Shown here: positions 28,024 to 35,410 of the stretch, piece after piece
Layout of the letters: each line of letters opens with the position of its first letter
Position numbering within the stretch: position 1 is the stretch's first letter
Assembly: GCA_020723855.1 (NCBI GenBank)
Contig: DYIB01000006.1
Location: forward strand, 1-38,558
Reading direction: 5' to 3'
From: Uliginosibacterium gangwonense
Lineage (GTDB): Bacteria > Pseudomonadota > Gammaproteobacteria > Burkholderiales > Rhodocyclaceae
Length of the DNA: 38,558 nt
The notes under the pieces: generated by a model
What the model was told of the DNA's origin: nothing
Seen by the model: the letters and a program-made list of their open reading frames with translations, nothing else
Databases searched by the model: none
Program-made: the position numbers and the translations under genes

Positions 28024-28509
28024 TTACCGCCCGGCCCGGCTGTTTCGGTCGATTTCCCGTTGGTAGGCGAGCTGCTGTGGCGGCCACGTGCTCTTGATGA
28101 AGGCGAGCACGGCGCGGATCTCGTCGTCGGACAGGGTCGTGCCGAAGGCCGGCATGTCGCTTTCGTACCCCGGCGGTGCGAACTTCCCCGGCACCAGCCC
28201 TTCCTTGACGATACCGAAGAGCACGGCGTCCAGATGGTGCCAGGTATGGCCGCTGGCGTCGTGGGGCGGCGCGGGCATGCGCCCGCTGGGCAGACGCTCG
28301 CGCCAGTTGGGCTGCCCTTCCAGTTTCGCGCCGTGGCAGGCGCTGCACTGCATGTCGTAGATGCGCTTGCCCGCGGCGACCAGCGTCTTGTCCGCCAGGT
28401 CGATGGCCGCGGGCGCGTCCCGCTCCGCGACGATGATCGCACCGACGAGAAAGGCCACCGCGCCCGCGAGCAGCCAGCGGAAGACGCGCCCGGAATCGCC
28501 TGTGCTCAT
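28024..28509 (-). CDS. Membrane-anchored c-type cytochrome, paralogue A
   Basis: 161-residue monohaem cytochrome c with an uncleaved or signal-anchor helix (FRWLLAGAVAFLVGAIIVA) and haem motif CSACH at 55-59. Likely axial Met is in ESDMPAFG near residue 120. Between them is RMPAPPHDASGHTWHHLDAV, which its neighbour at 29020-29460 shares as EMPAPPHDREGHTWKHADGM. This small electron carrier is probably periplasm-facing. The start MSTGDSG is the first ATG. It is the last gene of the copper-redox run and lies 28 bases after copG. Electron partner unknown; the multicopper oxidase or an oxidase are candidates. Confidence 0.88.
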   Translation of the reverse strand: MSTGDSGRVFRWLLAGAVAFLVGAIIVAERDAPAAIDLADKTLVAAGKRIYDMQCSACHGAKLEGQPNWRERLPSGRMPAPPHDASGHTWHHLDAVLFGIVKEGLVPGKFAPPGYESDMPAFGTTLSDDEIRAVLAFIKSTWPPQQLAYQREIDRNSRAGR

Positions 28510-28537
28510 CGCCGATACCCCTTCCCAGCCCGGCCGC

Positions 28538-28972
28538 TCAGAAACTGCCGAAGACCTTCGGCGTCGCGCCCTGCCCCAGGTAGTAAACGTTCAGCGGCGC
28601 GCGCTTCTCGCCCGGCATCCCGGGTGCGCCAACCGGCATGCCGGGCAGGGCGATGCCCTTCACCGGACTGCGCTCCTTGAGCAGACGCTTGACGAACTGC
28701 GCCGGCACCAGTCCTTCGACGACATAGCCGTCGACGATGGCCGTGTGGCAGCCGGCGAGCTTTTCCGGCACGCCGTATTTCTGCTGGATCGAGGGCAGGT
28801 CGGTGGTGTTGATCTTCTCCACCGCGAAACCGTTGGCCTCCATGTGCTTCGCCCAGTCGTCGCAGCAGCCGCAATTCGGGTTCTTGTACAGCTTCACCGG
28901 AATGCCCGCCGCGAGGGCCGGCAGTTGCAGGCCCAGGGTGAGGGTCAGCAGAAGGATTTTGGGGTAACGCAT
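28538..28972 (-). CDS. copG: CopG-type (DUF411) periplasmic copper protein
   Basis: 144-residue exported protein of the DUF411 family, described in Pseudomonas as the copper-resistance protein CopG, a thioredoxin-fold copper redox protein (not the plasmid repressor CopG). The signal is KILLLTLTLGLQLPALA. The key motif KNPNCGCCDDWAKHM gives Cys34, Cys36 and Cys37. AGCHTAIV adds Cys75-His76, and PGMPVGAPGMPG has Met residues. I prefer the ATG of MRYPKIL, eight bases after AAGGAG; another ATG two codons upstream is only two bases from the SD. It is flanked by two related cytochromes c, a link worth noting. Confidence 0.9.
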   Translation of the reverse strand: MRYPKILLLTLTLGLQLPALAAGIPVKLYKNPNCGCCDDWAKHMEANGFAVEKINTTDLPSIQQKYGVPEKLAGCHTAIVDGYVVEGLVPAQFVKRLLKERSPVKGIALPGMPVGAPGMPGEKRAPLNVYYLGQGATPKVFGSF

Positions 28973-29019
28973 GGTCATGGCTCCTTGACTTGAGGTTGAA
29001 TCGGAATGGATTCGGGTGC

Positions 29020-29460
29020 TCATCGCGCCTCGGAAGGGTAGGGTTCGCCTCGGCTCTCCGCCTCCTGAAAGCGCCGCTGCTCAGGCGTCCACAGGGTCTT
29101 GAGATAGTCGATCACGGCCCGGATCTCCGCCGGCGCGAGCGTCCGGCCGAAGGCGGGCATGGTGAGCCGCTGGGTCTTGTTGAAGGGATCGCGCCAGCCG
29201 TCCCTGACGATCCGGTACAGCATGCCGTCGGCGTGCTTCCAGGTGTGCCCCTCGCGGTCGTGGGGCGGCGCGGGCATCTCTCCGTGTTCGTCCGGCCGCT
29301 GCCAATTGGGTGCGCCCTCGGCCCGGCTGCCATGGCAGGAGGCGCACTGCGTCTGGTAGACGCGACGGCCCGCGTCCAACTCTTGTGTGGAGGCAAGCGG
29401 GGATTCACCGGCACGAGCGGCGGTACCCAGGATCAGGGCGAGGGCCAGGAGGCTACGCAC
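29020..29460 (-). CDS. Exported c-type cytochrome, paralogue B
   Basis: 146-residue monohaem cytochrome c. A GTG start (VRSLLALALILGTAARA, a signal peptide) has GGGAG six bases upstream and overlaps the stop of the BNR gene. The haem motif is CASCH, and the likely Met ligand is in LTMPAFG. The region EMPAPPHDREGHTWKHADGM parallels the paralogue at 28024-28509. The ORF track starts further upstream within the BNR gene, which I reject. The soluble form contrasts with the anchored paralogue A, so the pair may pass electrons from periplasm to membrane. It is adjacent to copG. Confidence 0.87.
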   Translation of the reverse strand: MRSLLALALILGTAARAGESPLASTQELDAGRRVYQTQCASCHGSRAEGAPNWQRPDEHGEMPAPPHDREGHTWKHADGMLYRIVRDGWRDPFNKTQRLTMPAFGRTLAPAEIRAVIDYLKTLWTPEQRRFQEAESRGEPYPSEAR

Positions 29461-30325
29461 CGACCCGCTCCCAGGTCTTGGCGCCGTCGCCGCTACGGAA
29501 CAGGTCGCCATCGCCTGCCACTGCATAGACGATACCGTCGGGCGTCACAGCGAGTGCCCCAATAGCAGCGACCGGAGTACTTATGCGCGACCATTGCTCG
29601 CCGCCGTCGGCGCTGAGAAACAGCCCGTCCTCCGTCGCAGCATAGACGGTGCGGGGTTGGCGCGGATCGTAGGCGATGGCCCTCACCGGACGTCCGAGCT
29701 CGCCCGCATCGCGCCAGCCGCAGAAGCAATCCATGGCCCGGCGCACCCCTAGGCCGGTAGCAGCGAAGAGCCAGCCGGTCTGCATGCTGCCCGGCATGTT
29801 CGAGTGCACGAAGCGCAGGATCCCGCTGCGCGGCCCTGCATCCATCAGCTGCCAGCGCCGTCCGCCGTCCTGGCTGCGGAAGAAGCCGTGCCCGGTTACG
29901 TACGCGAAGACCGTGTCGGGCTGCTCCGCATGGGTGGCAAGCGCGGTGACGTTGCTACCGGGCAGACCCTCGTTGCGCGCCGACCAGTTGCGGCCGCCGT
30001 CGTCGCTGCGCAGCACGCCGATGCCCGGGCCGGCGACGTAGATGGCGCCCTTGTCTCCCGCGGATACGGCGACCGATGCGATGCTCCGCGGCGCCGCGAG
30101 GGGTGACAGCTTCACGGGTGCCCAGTGTCGCCCGCCGTCATCGCTGCGCGAGAGGGCGTCGCCACGGGCCTTGAGCAGCGTCCCCGTCGCGCCGTCAAAG
30201 GCGAGGGCGACCGCTTCACCCGCGCCCGGTGCCGCTGCGGCCGCGAGGCCAGGCAGCCCGAGCAGGCCGACCAGCAGCGCAGCGCCGGCGAGCCAGCGCA
30301 CCAGCGCCGTGACGACGAGTTTCAT
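29453..30325 (-). CDS. BNR/YCF48-like beta-propeller exported protein
   Basis: 290-residue protein with a signal peptide (AGAALLVGLLGLPGLAAAA) and five Asp-box-like repeats: SDDGGRHW, SDDGGRNW, SQDGGRRW, SADGGEQW and SGDGAKTW. These mark a beta-propeller of the sialidase/Ycf48/F510_1955 type. A MDCFCGW motif near the middle has two Cys. No glycosidase residues are evident and it is probably a periplasmic binding or assembly factor rather than an enzyme. It overlaps the Met-rich gene before it by ATGA and the cytochrome after it by eight bases, so it is embedded in the copper-redox operon. Its role there is not known. Confidence 0.84.
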   Translation of the reverse strand: MKLVVTALVRWLAGAALLVGLLGLPGLAAAAAPGAGEAVALAFDGATGTLLKARGDALSRSDDGGRHWAPVKLSPLAAPRSIASVAVSAGDKGAIYVAGPGIGVLRSDDGGRNWSARNEGLPGSNVTALATHAEQPDTVFAYVTGHGFFRSQDGGRRWQLMDAGPRSGILRFVHSNMPGSMQTGWLFAATGLGVRRAMDCFCGWRDAGELGRPVRAIAYDPRQPRTVYAATEDGLFLSADGGEQWSRISTPVAAIGALAVTPDGIVYAVAGDGDLFRSGDGAKTWERVGA

Positions 30326-30666
30326 TTGGCCTCCTTGATCCGGTCGGCGTACTTGGCGGCGATCTCACCCATCTTCTGCATCATCTCCGCGTGCATCTGG
30401 AATTCGAGCTTTTCGTTGCCGGGCGGCAGATGGGGCATCGCCGTGTTCCCCGACATGGCGCCACCCATCATCTTCCGACACGACTCCATCATGCCGTCGC
30501 CCATCATCCCGTGGCCCATCATGCCCCGACCCATCGGCATCTCGCCCATGCCCGGCATTCCCGGCCCGGGCTTCGCCTGCCCCTGATCTGCGGCGCCCGC
30601 CAGACCGACAGCACCCGAAACCGCCACTGCCCCCAGCAGCGCCGCCACCATCCGTTTGCTCATCAT
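30322..30666 (-). CDS. Methionine-rich exported protein, likely copper binding
   Basis: 114-residue protein starting MMSKRMVAALLGAVAVSGAVG, a signal peptide; AAGGAG lies six bases upstream. The mature part begins KPGPGMPGMGEMPMGRGMMG, continues through more Met-Gly and CRKMMGGAM, and ends in a helix with HAEMMQKMGEIAAKYADRI. It resembles the Met-rich protein at 4644-5156 in design but not in detail. Met clusters of this kind bind Cu(I). It lies between the CcdA gene (71 bases upstream) and the BNR gene. The track ORF is far longer because it reads the preceding gene's other frame. Confidence 0.85.
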   Translation of the reverse strand: MMSKRMVAALLGAVAVSGAVGLAGAADQGQAKPGPGMPGMGEMPMGRGMMGHGMMGDGMMESCRKMMGGAMSGNTAMPHLPPGNEKLEFQMHAEMMQKMGEIAAKYADRIKEAK

Positions 30667-30737
30667 TTGGATCTCCTTCGTTGAGTTGAAATGTGCAGCG
30701 AGGCTTTCGCCGCAGTAAGAAAAAATGGGCGCGTGGC

Positions 30738-31481
30738 TCATCCGATCTTCCCCAGGATCGGAAAGCGTTCGAGCAGCCAGTAACTGAACTCCGTCAGCTT
30801 GCCCGTCACCATCGCGACACCCATCGCGACCATGACTGCACCCGCTACGATCTGCAGCGGGCGTCCCGCATGGCGCAGCGCCTTGAGGCGGCCGACCAGC
30901 TGGCGCATGAACACTGCCGAGAGCACGAAGGGCACGCCCAGGCCGAGGGCGTAGGCCGAGAGCAGCGCGATGCCGCCGGACACCGAGCCCTGCATGGCGC
31001 TGGCCGTGAGGATGGCGCCCAGCACCGGTCCGATGCAGGGCGTCCAGCCGAAGCCGAAGGCGATGCCGAGCAGGAGCGCGCCGGCCGGATGCCCGCCGGC
31101 CATGTGCGGATGGAAGCGCAAGTCCCGGTGAAACCACGTGACGTGTCGGAACAGCCCGAGCATGAACAGGCCGAAGGCGATGACGATGACGCCGCCGACG
31201 ATGTTCGCCTCGTGGCGGTAGCGCAGGAGCAACTGGCCGAGCGCGGTGACGCTGGCCCCGAGGGCGATGAACACGGCGCTGAACCCCAGCACGAAGAACA
31301 CACTCATGACGCCGGCGTGGGCTCGCGTACTCGCGCTCATTTGCAGCTGCGTGCCATGCAGCGACTGCCCGGCGATGTAGGACACATAGGCTGGTACCAG
31401 GGGTAGCACGCACGGCGAGAGGAAGGAGACGAAGCCGGCCGCGGTTGCGCCGGCCAGTCCCAGGGCGGACGTCTCGATCAC
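30738..31481 (-). CDS. ccdA: CcdA/DsbD-type membrane thiol-reductant transporter
   Basis: 247-residue membrane protein with six or more helices. The GTG start (VIETSALGLAGATAAGFVSF) has GGAGGAG seven bases upstream. The family cysteines are in SPCVLPLVPAY and GFGWTPCIGPVLG, the redox pair that carries electrons across the membrane. This is the DsbD-beta/CcdA fold without periplasmic domains. It would pass reducing power from cytoplasmic thioredoxin to periplasmic partners such as TlpA and CcmG in the same operon, or the lone DsbD N-domain at 22440. DsbA-like and Met-rich genes flank it. Confidence 0.9.
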   Translation of the reverse strand: MIETSALGLAGATAAGFVSFLSPCVLPLVPAYVSYIAGQSLHGTQLQMSASTRAHAGVMSVFFVLGFSAVFIALGASVTALGQLLLRYRHEANIVGGVIVIAFGLFMLGLFRHVTWFHRDLRFHPHMAGGHPAGALLLGIAFGFGWTPCIGPVLGAILTASAMQGSVSGGIALLSAYALGLGVPFVLSAVFMRQLVGRLKALRHAGRPLQIVAGAVMVAMGVAMVTGKLTEFSYWLLERFPILGKIG

Positions 31482-31525
31482 GGCAAGCTCCTCCCGTTGC
31501 CTTGGCCCGGACCCGGTTTCATCAT
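31478..31525 (-). CDS. Possible 15-residue coupling ORF between dsbA-like and ccdA genes
   Basis: A frame MMKPGPGQGNGRSLP overlaps the stop of the DsbA-like gene at ATGATGA and its own stop overlaps the GTG of ccdA. It may only carry ribosomes across the gap, or be chance. I see no homology, and it is too short for the ORF track. Confidence 0.15.
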   Translation of the reverse strand: MMKPGPGQGNGRSLP

Positions 31526-32337
31526 GGTTTCCCCCCGAGCACTCGCCGGATGGCCGCATCGAGGGCCTCGGCCGGCTGCGCGCCGACGACCCATTCGCTG
31601 GCGCCATTGCGGTTATTGCGCACCACCGTGGCCGGAGTGCCGGATACGCCTGCGGCGTTGCCGTCCGCAACGTCTTCGTCCACCCGCTGGGCGATCTTCG
31701 GATCGTCCAGGCAGCGGGAGAATTCCTCCGACTTGAGGCCCAGCTCGGCCGCGATCGCCCTCTCGGATTTGCCTTCTGGCAGTCCCTCGCCGTTCGAGCG
31801 CGTGTTCGCGAAGACGGCATCGACGTATCTCCAGAAGACCTCGTTGCCGCCCAGCTTCGCTGCGCACTCGCTGGCGATGGCTTCGCGCTGCGCCGCCGGA
31901 TCGTGGAAGCCGAGCGGAAAGTGGCGATAGACCCAGTTAACCCGGCCGCCGTGGCGCTCGAGCAGGGATGCGGGGGTAGCGTGAAAGCGTTTGCAGTACG
32001 GGCACTCGAAGTCCGAGTATTCGATCAACGACACTTCCGCGCTCGCCTGGCCGCGGACGTGGTCGCGCCCGGGCACGACCTTGCGCGCTCGCTTGGCGCG
32101 CTCCGCCGCTTGGGCCTGCTGCTGTGCCTGCGCCTTGCGCCGCGCGTCCTGCTGGCGTTCCGCCACACGTGCGAGTGCCCGTTCTACGGCGCGGTCGAGG
32201 GTTCCGTCGCTCTCGATCTTGCGCACGATGGCATCGACCAGCGCAGGATCGGGAGCCGCACCCGCCCCGGAGTCGGCTGCCCGAGCCGAGGCAGCCAGGG
32301 CGGCGGCGAGCAGCGTTGCGAGAACCTGCCTCCTCAT
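31522..32337 (-). CDS. DsbA-family thiol-disulfide oxidoreductase with coiled-coil N-terminus
   Basis: 271-residue periplasmic protein: signal peptide (MRRQVLATLLAAALAASARA), then a long charged helical stretch (ARVAERQQDARRKAQAQQQA, about residues 55-95) and a DsbA-like thioredoxin fold. The active site is DFECPYCKRFH and the cis-Pro loop SGTPATVV. Start chosen from GGAGGAG six bases upstream. It resembles DsbA/BdbD-type proteins of Com1 style. It could oxidise or isomerise Cys in exported metal proteins. It overlaps the 104-residue membrane gene by ATGA. Confidence 0.9.
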   Translation of the reverse strand: MRRQVLATLLAAALAASARAADSGAGAAPDPALVDAIVRKIESDGTLDRAVERALARVAERQQDARRKAQAQQQAQAAERAKRARKVVPGRDHVRGQASAEVSLIEYSDFECPYCKRFHATPASLLERHGGRVNWVYRHFPLGFHDPAAQREAIASECAAKLGGNEVFWRYVDAVFANTRSNGEGLPEGKSERAIAAELGLKSEEFSRCLDDPKIAQRVDEDVADGNAAGVSGTPATVVRNNRNGASEWVVGAQPAEALDAAIRRVLGGKP

Positions 32338-32648
32338 GGCGTCTCCTCCCGCTGCGCCGCGCCCTGCCGGGGCGGGCCACCGTTGCCGCCATGGCACTTG
32401 CCGCCCAGCCGGTTGGCGCACAAGCCTGCCGCGCACATGGCAGCGCAGGGGAGCAGGCCGACGGCGAACGAGGTCAGCCCCGCTGCCGCCAGCCAGTCCC
32501 ATCCAAAAAACAGTCTGGTGGTGACACCGGCAACCGTGAAGCCGATCAGGACGGTGCGCCGATCGAGTCTGGCGCGGGAGCCGATGAGCGGAAGACCGCG
32601 TCTTTCCGGCGGGCTGATGATGACTTGTTCCGATGTCTTCACGGTCAT
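32334..32648 (-). CDS. Small Cys-containing membrane protein, unknown family
   Basis: 104 residues with two likely membrane helices, about 32-50 (RTVLIGFTVAGVTTRLFFG) and 51-75 (WLAAAGLTSFAVGLLPCAAM). Around and after the second helix come four cysteines: LPCAAMCAAGLCANRLGGKC, then a His/Gly tail. The Cys cluster could bind copper or be oxidised by the DsbA-like protein that follows by ATGA overlap. An ATG with AAGGAG only three bases upstream is taken; GTG two codons later would have better spacing. I do not recognise the family. It lies between the multicopper oxidase and DsbA-like genes. Confidence 0.72.
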   Translation of the reverse strand: MTVKTSEQVIISPPERRGLPLIGSRARLDRRTVLIGFTVAGVTTRLFFGWDWLAAAGLTSFAVGLLPCAAMCAAGLCANRLGGKCHGGNGGPPRQGAAQREETP

Positions 32649-32688
32649 TTCTCCTTTGCGTGATAATGCGTTCGAGGTTCGCTCCCCA

Positions 32689-34206
32689 TCATGCAGACGG
32701 CCCAGTGCCGAACCGGCAGTTGCGCATCATGCCGCCGTCCTCGTGCTCGAGGTTGTGGCAGTGGTACATGAAGAGGCCCGGCTCGGTCGGCGCCACCAGC
32801 ACGCGCACCCGCTCGCCCGGGAAGATGAGAAAGGTGTCCTTGAACCCGGCGTCGACCAGGCCCTCACGCAGGTCCGCGGGCGCGTCCCCCCGGCTGCGCT
32901 CCAGGATGCGAAAGCGCACGCCGTGGATGTGCATGGGATGGGGCATGGCCATGCCGCCGCCGTCGTTGGCGAAGGTCCACACGGTGCCCTCGCCGAGGGG
33001 CAGGCGCTCGTCGTCGGCCACCGCCTCCATCTCGAAGCGGCGACCGTTCAGGAAGCCCTGCATGTGGCGGAAGGCAAGGCGTGTGTATAACTCGTGCCGT
33101 CCCTGCGGCGGCGCCTCCGAGGGCGGGAGGCGCAGTGTTTCGCGGGGCGTGCGCGCGGCGGCGGCCACCGTAAAGCGCGCGAGAGTCATTTCCTTGCCCT
33201 GGGCGGGACCCATCATGCCGCTCATCATTCCGCCCATGCCCCGGCCCATCATGCCGCCCATCATGTCCATCATCCCCACGTCGGCGAATTCACCGCTCAG
33301 GAGGGTGATCTCGGCACCGGGGCGGCGCTCGCCGAAGTCCTCCAGCAGTTCCACGCGCTCGAAGGGACCGAGGACGACGTATGGCCGAGTCTGAACACCC
33401 TCGCCAGCGGAGAGCAGGCCGTTGTCAGTGGCGATGACGCGCAGCGGGCGCCCGTCGGACCAGGCGAGCTTGTAGATGCGCGCATTCGATACGTTGGCGA
33501 GCCGCAGCCGCCAGGGCCGCGGCGTGACCATGAAAGCGGCGTCCGGAGCGCCGTTCACCAGCACGGTGTCGCCCAGCACGCCGTTCATGTCGTCCATCAT
33601 CATTCGCTTCAACACGAACTGGTCGTCGTCCACGCGCCGGTCTTGAATGACGAGACTCAGCTCGTGCTCGGGCCCCGGCAGGCCGTAGGCGCGCTCCTCG
33701 GCCTCGCGCACGATCACCAGTCCGGCCAAGCCCCAGTAAACCTGGGCGCCGGTGCGGCCGTGGGGATGGGGGTGGTAGAGATAGGTGCCGGCGGGATTGC
33801 GTACGGTGAATTCATAGACGTACTCCCCGCCCGGGCCGACGGCGAAGCGCGGGTGGCCGTCGGCGGTTTCGGGCACGATCATGCCGTGCCAGTGGATGAT
33901 GGAAGGCTCGGCCAAGCGGTTGCGGAACTCGATGCGCACTCGCTCGCCGCGACGCAGTTCTAGCGTCGGCCCCAGGTAGCCCGGGGAGGGTTTGAGGCCG
34001 TCGGCGCGACCGTGCAGCACCTGCCCGAAGTACCTCAGCACCGCGGTCTTGGCGCCCGGCCACAGGGGGAGTTCGGCGCGCTGGGCGGTGAGCCTCAGGA
34101 CCAGATCCGGCTCGGCCGCCGCCAGCGCACGCCTGATCGGCGCTGGCACAGCCACCAGTCCCGCCCCGGCGCCCAGGGATTGCAGTACGTTGCGTCGTGT
34201 CCACAT
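32689..34206 (-). CDS. Tat-exported multicopper oxidase (CopA/CueO-like)
   Basis: 505-residue multicopper oxidase. I start at MWTRRNVLQSLGAGAG, a twin-arginine signal preceded by GAGGAG ten bases away; the longer ORF is spurious. Copper ligands in order: IIHWHGM, YHPHPHG, HPMHIHG and YHCHNLEHEDGGMM, giving type 1, 2 and 3 sites. A Met-rich loop GMMDMMGGMMGRGMGGMM near residue 325 resembles the Met-rich insert of cuprous oxidases CueO/CopA, and may bind Cu(I). It would oxidise Cu(I) to Cu(II), or another metal or phenolic substrate, with O2 in the periplasm. It follows tlpA by 17 bases. Confidence 0.93.
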   Translation of the reverse strand: MWTRRNVLQSLGAGAGLVAVPAPIRRALAAAEPDLVLRLTAQRAELPLWPGAKTAVLRYFGQVLHGRADGLKPSPGYLGPTLELRRGERVRIEFRNRLAEPSIIHWHGMIVPETADGHPRFAVGPGGEYVYEFTVRNPAGTYLYHPHPHGRTGAQVYWGLAGLVIVREAEERAYGLPGPEHELSLVIQDRRVDDDQFVLKRMMMDDMNGVLGDTVLVNGAPDAAFMVTPRPWRLRLANVSNARIYKLAWSDGRPLRVIATDNGLLSAGEGVQTRPYVVLGPFERVELLEDFGERRPGAEITLLSGEFADVGMMDMMGGMMGRGMGGMMSGMMGPAQGKEMTLARFTVAAAARTPRETLRLPPSEAPPQGRHELYTRLAFRHMQGFLNGRRFEMEAVADDERLPLGEGTVWTFANDGGGMAMPHPMHIHGVRFRILERSRGDAPADLREGLVDAGFKDTFLIFPGERVRVLVAPTEPGLFMYHCHNLEHEDGGMMRNCRFGTGPSA

Positions 34207-34223
34207 CGCTCTCGTACTCCTCT

Positions 34224-34814
34224 TCAGGGTTTCGCGCCTGCCGATAAGTGCTTGCGGATTTCCGCGACCGAGGGCGGCGCATCCCACTCGGCCGGCCCCA
34301 CCTTGCGCCAGACCTCGCGGCCTGCCTGATCCACCAGCAGGGTGGTCGGTATGCCGATCGTGCCCAGCGTGGAGGTGATGCTTGTCGTGGGATCGATGTA
34401 GAGCGCGAGAGACTTGATGCCGTACTTGAGGTAGAACTCGCGCACCAGATTGGCGTCCTGGTCGATCGACACCGCCACCACCTCGAAGGCGGGACCGCCC
34501 AGCTCTTTCTGGAGACGATCGAGGGCGGGCATCTCCTTGCGGCAGGGTACGCACCAGGTGGCCCAGATATTGAGCAGCACCACCTTTCCGCGAAAGTCGG
34601 CAAGCGACAGTGCTCTTCCTTCCCCGTCCTGGAACCCGACGGCCGACAGCGGCAACGGTTCAGATCGGGCATCGCTCGCCGCCTCCCGCCTATCGAGACT
34701 AATGTAGGTACCGAGTCCCGCGGCGATCAGCAGGGCGCCACCCACGACAATGATCAGAAGGCGCACAGCGCGCCGTTTTCGTTGTAAATCGCTCGCAGCG
34801 GTATCGACGTGCAT
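34224..34814 (-). CDS. tlpA: TlpA/ResA-like periplasmic thioredoxin
   Basis: 196 residues with an N-terminal signal anchor (LLIIVVGGALLIAAGLGTYI) and a periplasmic thioredoxin domain. The active site WATWCVPCRKEMPAL is at about 88-100. The cis-Pro region GIPTTLLVDQAG is present. TlpA and ResA proteins reduce disulfides in apo-cytochromes or copper-site proteins (for example Sco and oxidase CuA) using electrons from CcdA or DsbD. Sco, PCuAC and three cytochromes c in the same run fit that role. It starts two bases after the CcmG gene ends. Confidence 0.9.
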   Translation of the reverse strand: MHVDTAASDLQRKRRAVRLLIIVVGGALLIAAGLGTYISLDRREAASDARSEPLPLSAVGFQDGEGRALSLADFRGKVVLLNIWATWCVPCRKEMPALDRLQKELGGPAFEVVAVSIDQDANLVREFYLKYGIKSLALYIDPTTSITSTLGTIGIPTTLLVDQAGREVWRKVGPAEWDAPPSVAEIRKHLSAGAKP

Positions 34815-34816
34815 GG

Positions 34817-35410
34817 CTATTTCCGCAGGCGTTCGATCATCGGTATCAGCTTCTCCCTGACGAATTCAGACGTCAGCGGACCGATGTGTTTGTAGGCGAT
34901 GCGGCCATCTCGGCCGACGACGAAGGTCTCCGGCACCCCATAGACGCCCCAGTCGATGCCCACGCGCCCGTCCAGATCGGCGCCGGTGCGGGTGTAGGGG
35001 TCGCCCCATTCGTCGAGCCAGCGCGCGGCATCCTCCGGCTTGTCCTTGTAGTTGAGGCCGTGAATCGGCACGACGCGGCGGCGCGCGAGATCGACGAGAA
35101 CGGGATGCTCCTCGCGGCAGGCGACGCACCAGGATGCGAAGACATTCACGAGGGACACCTCGCCCTTGAGGTTGTCACCCGACAGGCCCAGCGTGCGTCC
35201 CTTCACCGGCGGCAGGTCGAAGGTGGGGACAGGCTTGCCGATCAGCGGCGAAGGAATTTCGCGCGGGTTGAGGAACAGACCCACCCCGAGCACCAGGACC
35301 AGGAGGCCGAACAGGGCGAGTGGGAGCAGGAAAGCCGTTCGTCGCGCCCCGCTCCGAGACGGGGATTCCTGCGTCGAAGCGGTCGCATTGGGTGTGTCGG
35401 ATGTGTTCAT
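34817..35410 (-). CDS. CcmG/DsbE-like thiol-disulfide protein
   Basis: 197-residue membrane-anchored thioredoxin: signal anchor (FLLPLALFGLLVLVLGVGLF), then IGKPVPTFDLPPVKG, active site FASWCVACREEHPVL, and GVYGVPETFVVGRDG, all CcmG/DsbE hallmarks. CcmG reduces the CXXCH cysteines of apocytochrome c before haem attachment. It is encoded away from a ccm operon, so it is probably a dedicated copy for the local cytochromes or for copper-site proteins. It overlaps the cytochrome gene by ATGA and precedes tlpA. Two periplasmic thioredoxins in a row is unusual. Confidence 0.9.
   Translation of the reverse strand: MNTSDTPNATASTQESPSRSGARRTAFLLPLALFGLLVLVLGVGLFLNPREIPSPLIGKPVPTFDLPPVKGRTLGLSGDNLKGEVSLVNVFASWCVACREEHPVLVDLARRRVVPIHGLNYKDKPEDAARWLDEWGDPYTRTGADLDGRVGIDWGVYGVPETFVVGRDGRIAYKHIGPLTSEFVREKLIPMIERLRK

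Noticed and set aside
31482-31820. N-terminal extension of the CcdA ORF
   Set aside because: It lies in the DsbA-like gene in another frame; the GTG with GGAGGAG gives the normal family N-terminus.
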